Origin: Flavobacterium tructae | Lineage (GTDB): Bacteria > Bacteroidota > Bacteroidia > Flavobacteriales > Flavobacteriaceae | Direction of reading: 5' to 3' | NCBI RefSeq assembly: GCF_002217475.1 | Contig: NZ_MUHH01000013.1 | Coordinates: forward strand, 1-64,000 | DNA: 64,000 nucleotides | In this document: piece by piece, positions 9,395-18,746 of the stretch | How the letters are laid out: every line of letters begins with the position of its first letter | Position numbering within the stretch: position 1 is the stretch's first letter | Position numbers and translations under genes: made by a program | Notes under the pieces: generated by a model | Database searches by the model: none | What the model saw: the letters and a program-made list of their open reading frames with translations, nothing else | Told to the model about the DNA's origin: nothing

Positions 9395-12175
9395 ATGCAC
9401 AAAAAATTACTTTTATCCGTCGGGCTAATAGCCTTCGTTTTTAACTTCTCGTACGCTCAGCTGAGTGTTGTAAACGAGATTGCCGTCAAATATCGAAACT
9501 GGCTCACAGGGGAGAATCTCGATTATTCTAAAACAGAAGTCAACGAAAGATACAGCCGTTTTCTGAGCAATGGCATAGCTGCTAAAAACCTCTCGGCATA
9601 CGATTTTGCCAATCCTGGTCCGGCATGGAATTTTACTATCAGTGCCGATCAGACTGCGTATCAGGTTTTGGTCGAACAAAAACTAATCCGCTTAGTCTTT
9701 TTGTACCAATTAAAAGGGTCAGCTGCCAGTCCTAATCCCGATTATCACAGTCCTGCATTGCGAGATTCTATTTTAGCACTTTTCAACTATATGAAAGCTA
9801 AAGGCATCAGCAGTACTACTAATTTTGCTTATCTCTCCATTCCTGCCACCGAAGAAGTGATTACCAGCGGTCACGGGATATGTTTGCGCTCCTCAGGATA
9901 TGCAACTTCCGTTTTTTTGATGAAAGACGAGTTAGTTGCTGCCGGAGAATTTACACATCATCTCGGAGCACTGAAAAGCTTAACGGCTTTTATTTCTCCG
10001 GATTATCCTAATTTCAATTTCACCAATCCCGGTTTCAATTCTGATATTATTCGTTCTTCCATCCAGCAACGATTTTGTTATGTATTGGCTCAGGACGATG
10101 CTTCAACTACAAAAGTTACAGATATGGATTTTCTGAAACGTTTTATTGACAATGCACTCCAAATAAGCAATGGCTGGAACGATTGTATTAAACCTGATTT
10201 TATTACCTATCATCACAGAGGTGCTTATTCGAATTCCTACGGAGTAGAAGCGCTGCAACAATCTTCGATTATGAATATGATGCTGAAAAACACCTCCTAT
10301 GAATTAAATGCCGAAGCACAAAGCAACTTAAAAAATGCCATTTTAAACTACAGCAAATTCAGTAAAGGTTTTGAAATGCCTTTAGGACTCGCCGGAAGAT
10401 TCTTCACCAACACTGATGCGCTAAACGACTTACGACCTGCACTGGCATTTTTATATGTAGCTGATCCTGTAGCCAATCTGGAAGCAGGAAGAGAATTTGT
10501 CCGTCTTTGGAACCTTTCAGCAACCGCTAATACTAATTTACTGAGACAAAATGCCCTATCGATCACATTGGTCTATACACCAGGCGGTGTTATGGACATA
10601 CTGCAGACTTTAAATTCGGGACTTAGTCCGCTTCCGGAAATAACCCAAGGGCAATTTAATTTTCCCTTTGCCGGATTGAGCGTTCACAAATACAATGGCT
10701 TTCAGACAAGCATAAAAGGAACCAGTAAACACATTTGGCATTTCGAGGATTCGGCCACAGAAAATGTTTTTGGCAGATACACCTCTGCAGGCGCTATGGA
10801 ATTGCTGACCACCGGTGCTCCTGTGACCCGAGCTTCAAACGGTTATTCTGAAAATGGCTGGGATTGGTCGCATCTTCCCGGAACAACGGTTGCCTACCTT
10901 CCGTTAAACATACTTGAAACAGGCACTATGAGGGAAATGAACGGAAAATCATTTCTGACGGTTGGTTCTTTAGACAACAACGGTGTTTTTGGTATGGATT
11001 ATAAAGATTATAATTCGGCTACCGGAATGACGGCTTTGAAGTCTAATTTTTTCTTCAAAAATATGATTCTCTGTCTAGGTTCTAATATTAGAGACACTAA
11101 CGGAACCTACCCTATTCATACTACTTTGTTTCAAACAGCACTAGCCAATACAGCAACAGCAACTTATGTGAACGGTACGGCCACTACAGGCAATACTTAT
11201 ACACTTACCCAAACAGGAACTTTTTGGGCGACAGATGCTTTAGGCAATGGCTACGTAGTTCCCGGAAATTCAAGTAATACTGATGCCATAACCATTAACC
11301 GATTGGAGCAAAACTCCCGCAACAACAGCAATAGCGCTAATACTTCGGGTAACTTTACTAGTGCCTTTATCAATCATGGTACTGCCCCTGTTTCAGCCAA
11401 ATTTCAATATGCGGTCGTATTGCAGGGCGGACAGACCGTTACACAACAACTGGCTGCTAATTTTACTTCTTACTTTAAAATTTACCATCAAAACAGTCAG
11501 GCACATATTGTACAATACCTGCCGGATGCCATATTTGGTTATGTTATTTTTACTCCATCAACCGTATTTACTTATGATGCAGTGGTAAGTGTAAACAAAC
11601 CGGCGGCTGTGATGACTCAAAAAACAGACAACGGAAACCGATTAAAAGTCAGTCTGACCAACCCAAACTTAGGGTTGCTGGCTTCTAATGAAACCTACAC
11701 TTGGAGCCAGATTAGCAGCCAGAACTCCATTTTAAACAGAGTGGCACAAACAGATCCTGTAAAATTAACCCTTGCCGGCCACTGGGAATTGGCCGCACCA
11801 GCTTCAAATATAACCACCTCTATCAATGGCGCTAATACAGAAGTTACTTTTGCTACCATTAACGGACTTACAATTCAAACCGAACTTGTAAAATCATCCA
11901 CATTGGGTATTCATGATCCGACGGGGCAAGCTTCAGATTTAGTCGTAATTGTTGCTCCCAACCCTTCCCAATCCGATTTTAAAATCAATGTTACAGGTGA
12001 AGCCGGAGAGACTATTTTTGTAAATGTGTTCGACACTTTAGGAAAACGTGTCAACATCCTAAAATCAGACTATGGGCAAACTATTGTTCTGGGCAGTGAC
12101 TGGACTCCCGGAATATACTTTGCCGAAATACGTCAGGGCAAACAAAAGAAAACCGTCAAATTAATAAAACGATAA
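9395..12175 (+). CDS. PL8 family polysaccharide lyase (chondroitin/hyaluronan type) with T9SS tail
   Basis: The 926-residue secreted lyase cleaves uronic-acid polysaccharides by beta-elimination. It has a signal peptide (ending FSYAQ), an alpha/alpha-toroid N-terminal half and beta-sandwich C-terminal domains, as in chondroitinase AC and hyaluronate lyases. The segment DFITYHHRGAYSNSYG carries the His and Tyr expected in the PL8 active site. The last ~80 residues (VVIVAPNPSQSDFKI ... GIYFAEIRQGKQKKTVKLIKR) form a type-A T9SS sorting domain, so it should be exported and surface-attached or released. It is the only protein in this locus with such a tail. Substrate could be chondroitin sulfate or hyaluronan, which differs from the heparin focus of the neighbours. 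Confidence 0.85.
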   Translation: MHKKLLLSVGLIAFVFNFSYAQLSVVNEIAVKYRNWLTGENLDYSKTEVNERYSRFLSNGIAAKNLSAYDFANPGPAWNFTISADQTAYQVLVEQKLIRLVFLYQLKGSAASPNPDYHSPALRDSILALFNYMKAKGISSTTNFAYLSIPATEEVITSGHGICLRSSGYATSVFLMKDELVAAGEFTHHLGALKSLTAFISPDYPNFNFTNPGFNSDIIRSSIQQRFCYVLAQDDASTTKVTDMDFLKRFIDNALQISNGWNDCIKPDFITYHHRGAYSNSYGVEALQQSSIMNMMLKNTSYELNAEAQSNLKNAILNYSKFSKGFEMPLGLAGRFFTNTDALNDLRPALAFLYVADPVANLEAGREFVRLWNLSATANTNLLRQNALSITLVYTPGGVMDILQTLNSGLSPLPEITQGQFNFPFAGLSVHKYNGFQTSIKGTSKHIWHFEDSATENVFGRYTSAGAMELLTTGAPVTRASNGYSENGWDWSHLPGTTVAYLPLNILETGTMREMNGKSFLTVGSLDNNGVFGMDYKDYNSATGMTALKSNFFFKNMILCLGSNIRDTNGTYPIHTTLFQTALANTATATYVNGTATTGNTYTLTQTGTFWATDALGNGYVVPGNSSNTDAITINRLEQNSRNNSNSANTSGNFTSAFINHGTAPVSAKFQYAVVLQGGQTVTQQLAANFTSYFKIYHQNSQAHIVQYLPDAIFGYVIFTPSTVFTYDAVVSVNKPAAVMTQKTDNGNRLKVSLTNPNLGLLASNETYTWSQISSQNSILNRVAQTDPVKLTLAGHWELAAPASNITTSINGANTEVTFATINGLTIQTELVKSSTLGIHDPTGQASDLVVIVAPNPSQSDFKINVTGEAGETIFVNVFDTLGKRVNILKSDYGQTIVLGSDWTPGIYFAEIRQGKQKKTVKLIKR

Positions 12176-12214
12176 ACAATCAACTAAATTTTAAAAAACA
12201 ATAACTACATACTA

Positions 12215-14197
12215 ATGAAAAACCTTAAAAAAACAATAATCTTACTCCTCCTATTTACCACCGCTTATTTTACTCATGCGCAGGAAAAACAACTGACAAA
12301 AGAAAGTTTTGATGTTGTCAACCTTCACTATCCGGGTTTAGAGAATGTAAACCAGCTTTTTACTTCCGGTAAATATGACGAAGCTGCCAGAGCGTTGCTC
12401 AATTATTACCGCGAGCGAAGAAAAATCAAAAACCCTGATTTTAATGTGGGCGATGAAACCCGATTTAGAGGAAAAGATATCGGAAAAGCCAATCAGTTAA
12501 AAGCTGACAATGCTTTGTTACATCAGTTTCAGCCTCATAAAGGCTATGGTTATTTTGATTACGGAACCGATATTAACTGGGATTATTGGCCTGTAAAAGA
12601 CAATGAAGTACGTTGGCAGCTGCATCGTGTAACCTGGTGGCAACCTATGGGAATGGCCTACAGAAGCAGCGGCGATGAAAAATATGTCAAAGAATGGGTT
12701 TCCCAGTTTCGCGATTGGGAGAGAAAAAACGTTTTAGGGCGTTCGAAAGAAAATGACCAATTTGCCTGGCGTCCGTTAGAAGTATCAGAGCGTATACAGA
12801 GCCTTCCGGGAACCTTCAACCTGTTTGTAGTTTCATCGAATTTCACACCCGCTTTTTTGATGGAATTCTTAAACAGCTTCTCCAAACAAACTGCCTATAT
12901 TCCTAAGAATTACAGTAAAGAAGGTAATCATTTATTGTTTGAAGCACAACGTATCCTGAGTGCAGGAGCCTTTTTCCCGGAACTCAAAGCAGCAGAAGAA
13001 TGGCGTAAAAGCGGCATCGAAATACTCAATCGCGAAATAAAATTACAAGTACTCCCTGATGGTGTCCAATGGGAACTTTCACCTATTTATCATGTTGCCT
13101 GTATCGAAATCTTTTTAAAAGCCTACAACTCGGCTAAAATGGCGGGTGTAGCAAAAGAATTTCCGGAAACCTACTCCAAAACAATCGAAAAAATGATGGT
13201 CGCAACAGCCAATATTTCTTTTCCGGATTACAGTACACCGATGTTTGGCGACTCCTGGACTTTTGATAAAAATGGCAGAATAAAACAATTTCTAAATTGG
13301 TCAAAAATGTTTCCTGAAAACGGGCTCTTGAAATATTTGGGTACGGCTGGTGCTGAAGGACAATTACCTAATTATGAATCCCATGGCTTATCAGACGGAG
13401 GTTTTTATGCTTTTAGAAACGGATGGAACGATAAATCAACCGTCATGATTGTTAAAGCGGGTCCGCCGGCCGAATTCCATGCACAGCCGGACAATGGTAC
13501 ATTTGAACTTTGGGTAAAAGGACGCAATTTTACACCAGATACAGGCTGCTACATTTACAGTGGTGATGCTGAGGTAACCAAAATGAGAAATTGGTACCGT
13601 CAAACCAGAGTACACAGCACGTTGACACTTGACAATCAGAACATGATCATTACCAAAGCCAAAGAAAACAAATGGAGTACCTCTAAAAACTTAGACCAAT
13701 TGACCTATACCAATCCTAGTTATTCTGACTTAAATCATCAGCGTACCATTCTTTTTATAGATCAGAAGTACTTTATAATTCTTGATAAAGCAATTGGGAA
13801 AGCTACCGGAAACTTAGGAGTTCACTTTCAATTAAAAGAAGACAGCAAACCGGTTTTCAATAAAACGAACAATAGCATTACAACCACTTACGAAGATGGC
13901 AACAATCTTTTGATACAATCTTTAAATACCGATAAAGTGACATTAAATGAAGAAGACGGTAAAGTTTCCTATCAGTACGCCAAAGAAATTGCACGCCCTG
14001 CTTTTGTTTTTGAAAAGCCGAAAACTACTGCTGCAGCACAAAGTTTTATTACGGTAGTTTATCCATATGATGGAACTAAAGCTCCGGAGATCAGTATTAA
14101 GATGAATAAGGCTAATGATTTCGAAAAAGGAATTATTGATTTGAGTTTACAAATTGATGGTAAAAAAAGTGAGGTAAAAACAAATCTGAATGATTAA
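12215..14197 (+). CDS. hepC: PL12 heparinase III (heparan sulfate lyase)
   Basis: The 660-residue protein closely resembles Pedobacter heparinus heparinase III (659 residues) along its whole length; shared blocks include HQFQPHKGYGYFDYG, WPVKDNEVRWQLHRV, EFHAQPDNGTFEL and NWYRQTR. The enzyme eliminates the glycosidic bond next to less sulfated glucuronate in heparan sulfate. A signal peptide ends at THAQ, giving a periplasmic enzyme. Domain order is a helical N-terminal toroid followed by the heparinase II/III beta-sandwich. It lies 39 bases after the PL8 gene, probably co-transcribed, and is followed by a strong terminator. Confidence 0.93.
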   Translation: MKNLKKTIILLLLFTTAYFTHAQEKQLTKESFDVVNLHYPGLENVNQLFTSGKYDEAARALLNYYRERRKIKNPDFNVGDETRFRGKDIGKANQLKADNALLHQFQPHKGYGYFDYGTDINWDYWPVKDNEVRWQLHRVTWWQPMGMAYRSSGDEKYVKEWVSQFRDWERKNVLGRSKENDQFAWRPLEVSERIQSLPGTFNLFVVSSNFTPAFLMEFLNSFSKQTAYIPKNYSKEGNHLLFEAQRILSAGAFFPELKAAEEWRKSGIEILNREIKLQVLPDGVQWELSPIYHVACIEIFLKAYNSAKMAGVAKEFPETYSKTIEKMMVATANISFPDYSTPMFGDSWTFDKNGRIKQFLNWSKMFPENGLLKYLGTAGAEGQLPNYESHGLSDGGFYAFRNGWNDKSTVMIVKAGPPAEFHAQPDNGTFELWVKGRNFTPDTGCYIYSGDAEVTKMRNWYRQTRVHSTLTLDNQNMIITKAKENKWSTSKNLDQLTYTNPSYSDLNHQRTILFIDQKYFIILDKAIGKATGNLGVHFQLKEDSKPVFNKTNNSITTTYEDGNNLLIQSLNTDKVTLNEEDGKVSYQYAKEIARPAFVFEKPKTTAAAQSFITVVYPYDGTKAPEISIKMNKANDFEKGIIDLSLQIDGKKSEVKTNLND

Positions 14198-14232
14198 GCT
14201 TTTCTAATTCCTTTCAAAATATTATGTATTGT

Positions 14233-14263
14233 AAAGGCGTCTAAATTTTAGGCGCCTTTTTTT
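14233..14263 (+). terminator. Intrinsic terminator after hepC
   Basis: AAAGGCGTCTAAA pairs with TTTAGGCGCCTTT, one G-T wobble aside, and is followed by a T-run. It ends the GH88-PL8-PL12 unit and separates it from susC. Confidence 0.9.
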
Positions 14264-14345
14264 GGGACCTACTAATTACTGGATAATTCCTTCTTCCCCA
14301 CTTTTTTATCTGTTTTTTCATTCCTATTTCATCCGTCATAATCTG

Positions 14346-14415
14346 CCACCCCGGTGGGGTTCTAGCGTTGGGGATACTGTTTTCTACAAATATGAAGCCC
14401 CTCCGGGGCTTTATG
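14346..14415. repeat. REP-like element, copy 1
   Basis: Contains two GC-rich mini-palindromes, CCACCCCGGTGGGG and AAGCCCCTCCGGGGCTTT, joined by TTCTAGCG...AATATG. A diverged copy in the same orientation occurs at 14648-14719, on the other side of the MITE-like element. Confidence 0.65.
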
Positions 14416-14440
14416 TTTTGACACCATGATTACCGGATAA

Positions 14441-14638
14441 TATGTGCCATTCCTACGGAATTCAAATATTCGGTGCGAAATTATTTTTAAATGGATTAAA
14501 ATCCATCCCTACAAAATAGACCGAGCCAAAGGCTCTTTTTCAATAGTTCAGAAGAAACGACTCATATTGTAGCAATGGATTTTAATCCGTTGAATGTAAA
14601 AGGAACACAACATTTGAATTCCGTAGGAATGGCACATA
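14441..14638. mobile_element. MITE-like element 1 with perfect 27-bp terminal inverted repeats
   Basis: The ends 14441-14467 (TATGTGCCATTCCTACGGAA then TTCAAAT) and 14612-14638 are perfect reverse complements. Internally GGATTAAAATCCAT...TACAA at the left mirrors TTGTA...ATGGATTTTAATCC at the right, so almost the whole 198 bp can fold on itself. It carries no ORF. A related element lies at 37963-38149. It sits between two direct copies of a REP-like element, as if inserted into or co-evolved with them. No transposase is in the window, so mobility would be in trans. Confidence 0.75.
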
Positions 14639-14647
14639 TAAAAATTA

Positions 14648-14719
14648 CCGGCCCGCTGGAGTTCTAACCTATGAGACATTGTTTTTTTTTATAAATATGA
14701 AATCCCTCTGGGACTTTAT
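14648..14719. repeat. REP-like element, copy 2
   Basis: Diverged direct copy of 14346-14415: GGCCCGCTGGAGTTCTAACC followed by AATATGAAATCCCTCTGGGA and CTTTA. Its palindrome arms have changed in parallel (CCCCTCCGGGG to TCCCTCTGGGA). Confidence 0.55.
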
Positions 14720-15223
14720 TTTAAATGCACCTCCATTAATCTAACCTGAAAAAACAGTTCCACAGAAGTAAAATATTTATATCAATTTTATAATCGCACG
14801 ACAGGTAAAGCTCCAGAGGAGCGGCATCTATTTCACAAACAAATAAAGCTTCCGATTAAATTCCCCATCAATTTCTAAATAACGATGAATCTATCGTCCA
14901 ATTCCTATTCAAAAAATAAATGCTCGCAATACTTTTATCAGTTTTATCTGAAAAAGAGAAAGCAAACTACTTTACTTCCCTCCTACATTCTGTAAAAATT
15001 ACATCGTTTTCGTTAACCTGCTATTCCATTTAATTTAACTTTTGCCCAACACAAATGATCACGGAACAGTGCAGTAAAAACAACACTTTTATACTGAAAA
15101 CAAAATCTCAAAAACGCCATAAAACCCTGATTACACAAGGATTTTAAAGAGTTTTAAAAGCACAATTAATCAAAATCAATAGCAATTTGGACATTTTCAA
15201 AACTGTCCTCTATAGTCGATTTA

Positions 15224-15231
15224 TATATTTG
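15224..15231 (+). promoter_or_regulatory. Possible -7 promoter element for the susCD operon
   Basis: TATATTTG matches TAnnTTTG. If used, it would give susC an untranslated leader of roughly 340 bases. No clear -33 box is seen at standard spacing. Confidence 0.35.
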
Positions 15232-15252
15232 TTTTTATTAAATCAAAAAAAC

Positions 15253-15354
15253 ATGACCAATTCCAAAAAAATGAACCAGCAACTACAGAATCCATTTTTA
15301 ATTGTCAGGCGGAAAATTCCTCTGCGAATTTCCTCAGTTAATAAATTGTTATAA
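15253..15354 (+). CDS. Short ORF in the susC leader, possible receptor-gene relic or leader peptide
   Basis: A 33-codon ORF starts with ATG about 20 bases after the putative -7 box and contains NPFLIVRRKIPLRI. From memory, this basic stretch resembles the extreme N-terminus of STN-domain SusC/FecA-like receptors in Flavobacterium, which begin with a similar ...RRKIPL segment before the signal peptide. Here it stops after RISSVNKLL. It could be a decayed receptor start, a leader peptide, or chance. The rest of 14720-15577 shows no other gene. Confidence 0.3.
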   Translation: MTNSKKMNQQLQNPFLIVRRKIPLRISSVNKLL

Positions 15355-15577
15355 TTTTCGTCCATTAAAAATAATGAAGCGATTGGTTAAACAATAGTAT
15401 CAAACGGCAGTCGATCTCAAACTTATTACAACAGTAATTCGGAATTTCGGTCAAGCAATAATAAGAAGATAAATGATTCAGAAGAGTGATTTCTAATTAT
15501 CCAGCAAGACCAGATATCAACTTATACAACATCAATTTAGGAAGTAAGGTTACCCTTATTCCGGTTTAAAAAAAATT

Positions 15578-18500
15578 ATGAAAAGGACTCTATTTTTATT
15601 TTTGCTGCTTACCACCTGCAAAGTGATGTACGGGCAGGATATTATTACCGTAAAAGGTGTGGTAACCGATGCTCAGAATATGCCTATGCCGGGAGCAACT
15701 GTTTCTGAAAAAGGAACCAAAAATACCACTGTTACTGCTATGGACGGTGATTATCAAATTAAGGTAAAACCAAATGCTATTTTGGTTTTTTCGTTCATCG
15801 GAACTAAAACTAAAGAAGAACCTGTTAAAAACAGAACGCTTATCAATACTAAATTACTCGATGACGCCAATAATCTGGATGAGGTAGTTGTAGTAGGGTA
15901 CGGAACCAAAGCGAGAAAAGATCTTACGGGAGCTATCTCTTCCGTTAAGGGACAGGAACTCGCTAAAATTCCGGTTCAAAATGTGGCACAGGCATTACAG
16001 GGCCGTATTGCCGGTATGCAGGTTACCATGTCTGACGGTACACCCGGATCTGAACCTTCTCTTAGAATTAGGGGCGGAACTTCGATTACCCAAAGTAATG
16101 AACCTTTGTATGTCGTTGACGGTGTAGCTCAAACCGGAGGATTAAGCTTTTTAGATCCTATGGATATTGAATCTATCGACGTTTTAAAAGATGCCTCTTC
16201 GACTTCTATCTATGGTGCACAAGGGGCCAACGGGGTAGTTTTAGTGACAACCAAAAAAGCAAAAGGCGGAAAACTAACTTTAAGTTACGATACTTATGCC
16301 GGGATTAAGACTATCGCCAAAACAATTCCGGTGATGAATCCTTACCAATACACCCAATTACTTTATGAATCAGCAACTGATGATGCCAGAATGCAGAAGT
16401 TTGTGAGTGCTTTTGGAACTTATGATCAACTTGAAGGCCTTTACAAAGACAGACAAGGCATCAACTGGCAGGATGAGGTTTTTGGAAATGCCGTGGAAAG
16501 TCAATACCACAAGTTAAGCATAAGCGGTGGTGAAAATGATACCAAATACAATGCTTTCTACTCGGTGAATAACGATCAGGGAATTATGCTGGGAAGCGAA
16601 TCGGTAAAAAATATTGCAAAACTAAACGTAACCAATTCCATCAGTAAAAAGGTTACGGTTACAGCAATTGTAAATTACTCCAATCAAAAAGTAACCGGAT
16701 TATCAACAAACGATGGTGGAAATGCACGTTTGAGCATGCTGCAAAATTTATTGCAATACCGACCTACCATTGGAAAAACAGGATCTGATGAAGATCTTAA
16801 AACCTTAACCGTAGATCCGTTGGACAATCAGGATTCTCCAACCTTCCAGAGTCCGTTGATTACCATCGACAGTCAAAAAAGAGAGGCCATTACCAGAGCC
16901 ATCAACATGAGTTTACAGCTGCAATACAACATAACGCCAAGCTTAATCTATCGCGGATTAATCAGTTATACCGACAACAGCATGAAGAGCAAATATTTTA
17001 ACGATTCCAGAGGTATACAAGCCATCAGAAGCGGTGGTGCCAATGGCGGGGTGACGCACAATATTGGCACCCGATTAAATTACAACAACGTTCTGACGTA
17101 TAGTAAGACTTTCAGCAAAAAACACAAGTTTGACGCCTCTCTCGGACAGGAATACATTTACAATTATGCAGAAGGAATTACTGCTTCGGCAACCGCTTTT
17201 CCTGACGTTAATCTGGGGTGGGATAAATTGCAACTGGGTACCATTGCCGGAATTCCGACAACCTACGCAGAAGATGACAAAATATTATCTTTTTTTGGAA
17301 GAGCCAACTACTCGTACAAAAACAAGTATTTACTGACTGCCACTTTAAGAGCAGACGGGTCTTCTAAATTTGGGACAGAAAACCAATGGGGATACTTTCC
17401 TTCTGTTTCGGCTGCCTGGAGAATTATCGAAGAACCTTTTATGGATAAATTACCTGCATTTTCAGACTTAAAACTTCGTTTGAGTTATGGGGAAGCCGGA
17501 AATAACCGAATTGCCAATTATGCCGCTTTGGGTATTTTTAATTCAGGATCTTATCCTTTGAACAATCAAATGAATATCACGGCATTTCAGAACAATCTTC
17601 CAAATCCCTTTTTAAAATGGGAGGCTACAAAATCGACGAATATTGGTTTTGACATTGGTTTTTTCAAACAAAGGATCGCGCTTACCACAGAGTTATACGA
17701 AAATCGTTCTAAGGATTTACTGTACAACACTCGTGTTCCCGCAAGTTCAGGTTTTAAAAAACAGTTTCAAAACATCGGAGCTACCTCCAATCGCGGAATC
17801 GAATTTACACTGAACACGGTAAACGTAAAAACCAATAGTTTTAACTGGAGTACAACTTTCAACATTGCTTTTAACAAAACTAAAGTACTAAGTTTGAGTG
17901 AAGGCGAAAATTCGTTGATCACCAACAGTTATACCGATCGGAACGACTACATTTTGCAGGTTGGAAAACCGGTCGGCGTCATGTACGGTTATGTAAGAGA
18001 CGGATTGTATCAGGTAAACGATTTTGATTATAATACCACAACTAGTACCTACACCCTTAAACCGGGGGTAGTAAGCGACAATATCGTTGCACAGCCTGGC
18101 TTTATCAAATTTAAAGACATCAGCGGTCCTAATGGTACACCGGATGGCGTAATTAATGATTTAGACAGAACTGCCATTGGAGATGCCAATCCTAAATATA
18201 CAGGAGGTCTTAACAATACCTTTAGCTACAAAGGAATTGATTTAAGTGTATTTCTTGATTTTACGGTAGGAAATGATATCTATAATGCCAACGTTCTAAA
18301 CAACTCAAGGCTTAATCTCGACAATTTAAACACCGTAGCGATCTATGCTGACAGATGGACAACCATTAACACAGCAGGACAACGTGTTACCGATCCCGTC
18401 GAACTGACTGCCCTTAACGCTGGCAAAACCAATCCGGCCTTTAACGGAAACGCTACCGGACGTTTGTACAGCGATATTATTGAGGATGGCTCGTTTTTAA

Positions 18501-18730
18501 GAATCAACAACATCAGCCTGGGGTACACCTTACCAAAAGAATGGCTTAAAAAATCTAAAATCTCAAATTTGAGAATTTATTTTACCGCTTACAATCTGTA
18601 CGTATTCACCAAATATTCAGGATATGATCCTGAGGTTAGTGTACTCAACAATGCCATAACCCGCGGAGTCGATTTTAGTGCTTACCCTAGAAGTAAATCG
18701 TTTATCACAGGATTAAATATTTCGCTATAA
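15578..18730 (+). CDS. susC: SusC-like TonB-dependent oligosaccharide transporter
   Basis: The 1050-residue outer-membrane protein imports glycan oligosaccharides together with its SusD partner. Order of parts: signal peptide to GQD, carboxypeptidase-regulatory-like domain (about 24-95, ITVKGVVTDAQNMPMPGATV), TonB-box-like LDEVVVVGYGT, plug domain (about 115-230, with SLRIRGGTSITQSNEPLYVV and SIYGAQGANGVVLVTTKK) and a large beta-barrel ending in FITGLNISL. It lacks an STN domain, so it is not wired to an anti-sigma factor; control by the locus's hybrid two-component system is likely. susD starts 16 bases later. Ligand assignment to heparin-type oligosaccharides rests on neighbours. Confidence 0.93.
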   Translation: MKRTLFLFLLLTTCKVMYGQDIITVKGVVTDAQNMPMPGATVSEKGTKNTTVTAMDGDYQIKVKPNAILVFSFIGTKTKEEPVKNRTLINTKLLDDANNLDEVVVVGYGTKARKDLTGAISSVKGQELAKIPVQNVAQALQGRIAGMQVTMSDGTPGSEPSLRIRGGTSITQSNEPLYVVDGVAQTGGLSFLDPMDIESIDVLKDASSTSIYGAQGANGVVLVTTKKAKGGKLTLSYDTYAGIKTIAKTIPVMNPYQYTQLLYESATDDARMQKFVSAFGTYDQLEGLYKDRQGINWQDEVFGNAVESQYHKLSISGGENDTKYNAFYSVNNDQGIMLGSESVKNIAKLNVTNSISKKVTVTAIVNYSNQKVTGLSTNDGGNARLSMLQNLLQYRPTIGKTGSDEDLKTLTVDPLDNQDSPTFQSPLITIDSQKREAITRAINMSLQLQYNITPSLIYRGLISYTDNSMKSKYFNDSRGIQAIRSGGANGGVTHNIGTRLNYNNVLTYSKTFSKKHKFDASLGQEYIYNYAEGITASATAFPDVNLGWDKLQLGTIAGIPTTYAEDDKILSFFGRANYSYKNKYLLTATLRADGSSKFGTENQWGYFPSVSAAWRIIEEPFMDKLPAFSDLKLRLSYGEAGNNRIANYAALGIFNSGSYPLNNQMNITAFQNNLPNPFLKWEATKSTNIGFDIGFFKQRIALTTELYENRSKDLLYNTRVPASSGFKKQFQNIGATSNRGIEFTLNTVNVKTNSFNWSTTFNIAFNKTKVLSLSEGENSLITNSYTDRNDYILQVGKPVGVMYGYVRDGLYQVNDFDYNTTTSTYTLKPGVVSDNIVAQPGFIKFKDISGPNGTPDGVINDLDRTAIGDANPKYTGGLNNTFSYKGIDLSVFLDFTVGNDIYNANVLNNSRLNLDNLNTVAIYADRWTTINTAGQRVTDPVELTALNAGKTNPAFNGNATGRLYSDIIEDGSFLRINNISLGYTLPKEWLKKSKISNLRIYFTAYNLYVFTKYSGYDPEVSVLNNAITRGVDFSAYPRSKSFITGLNISL

Positions 18731-18746
18731 TTTAAAGTTTACAAAG

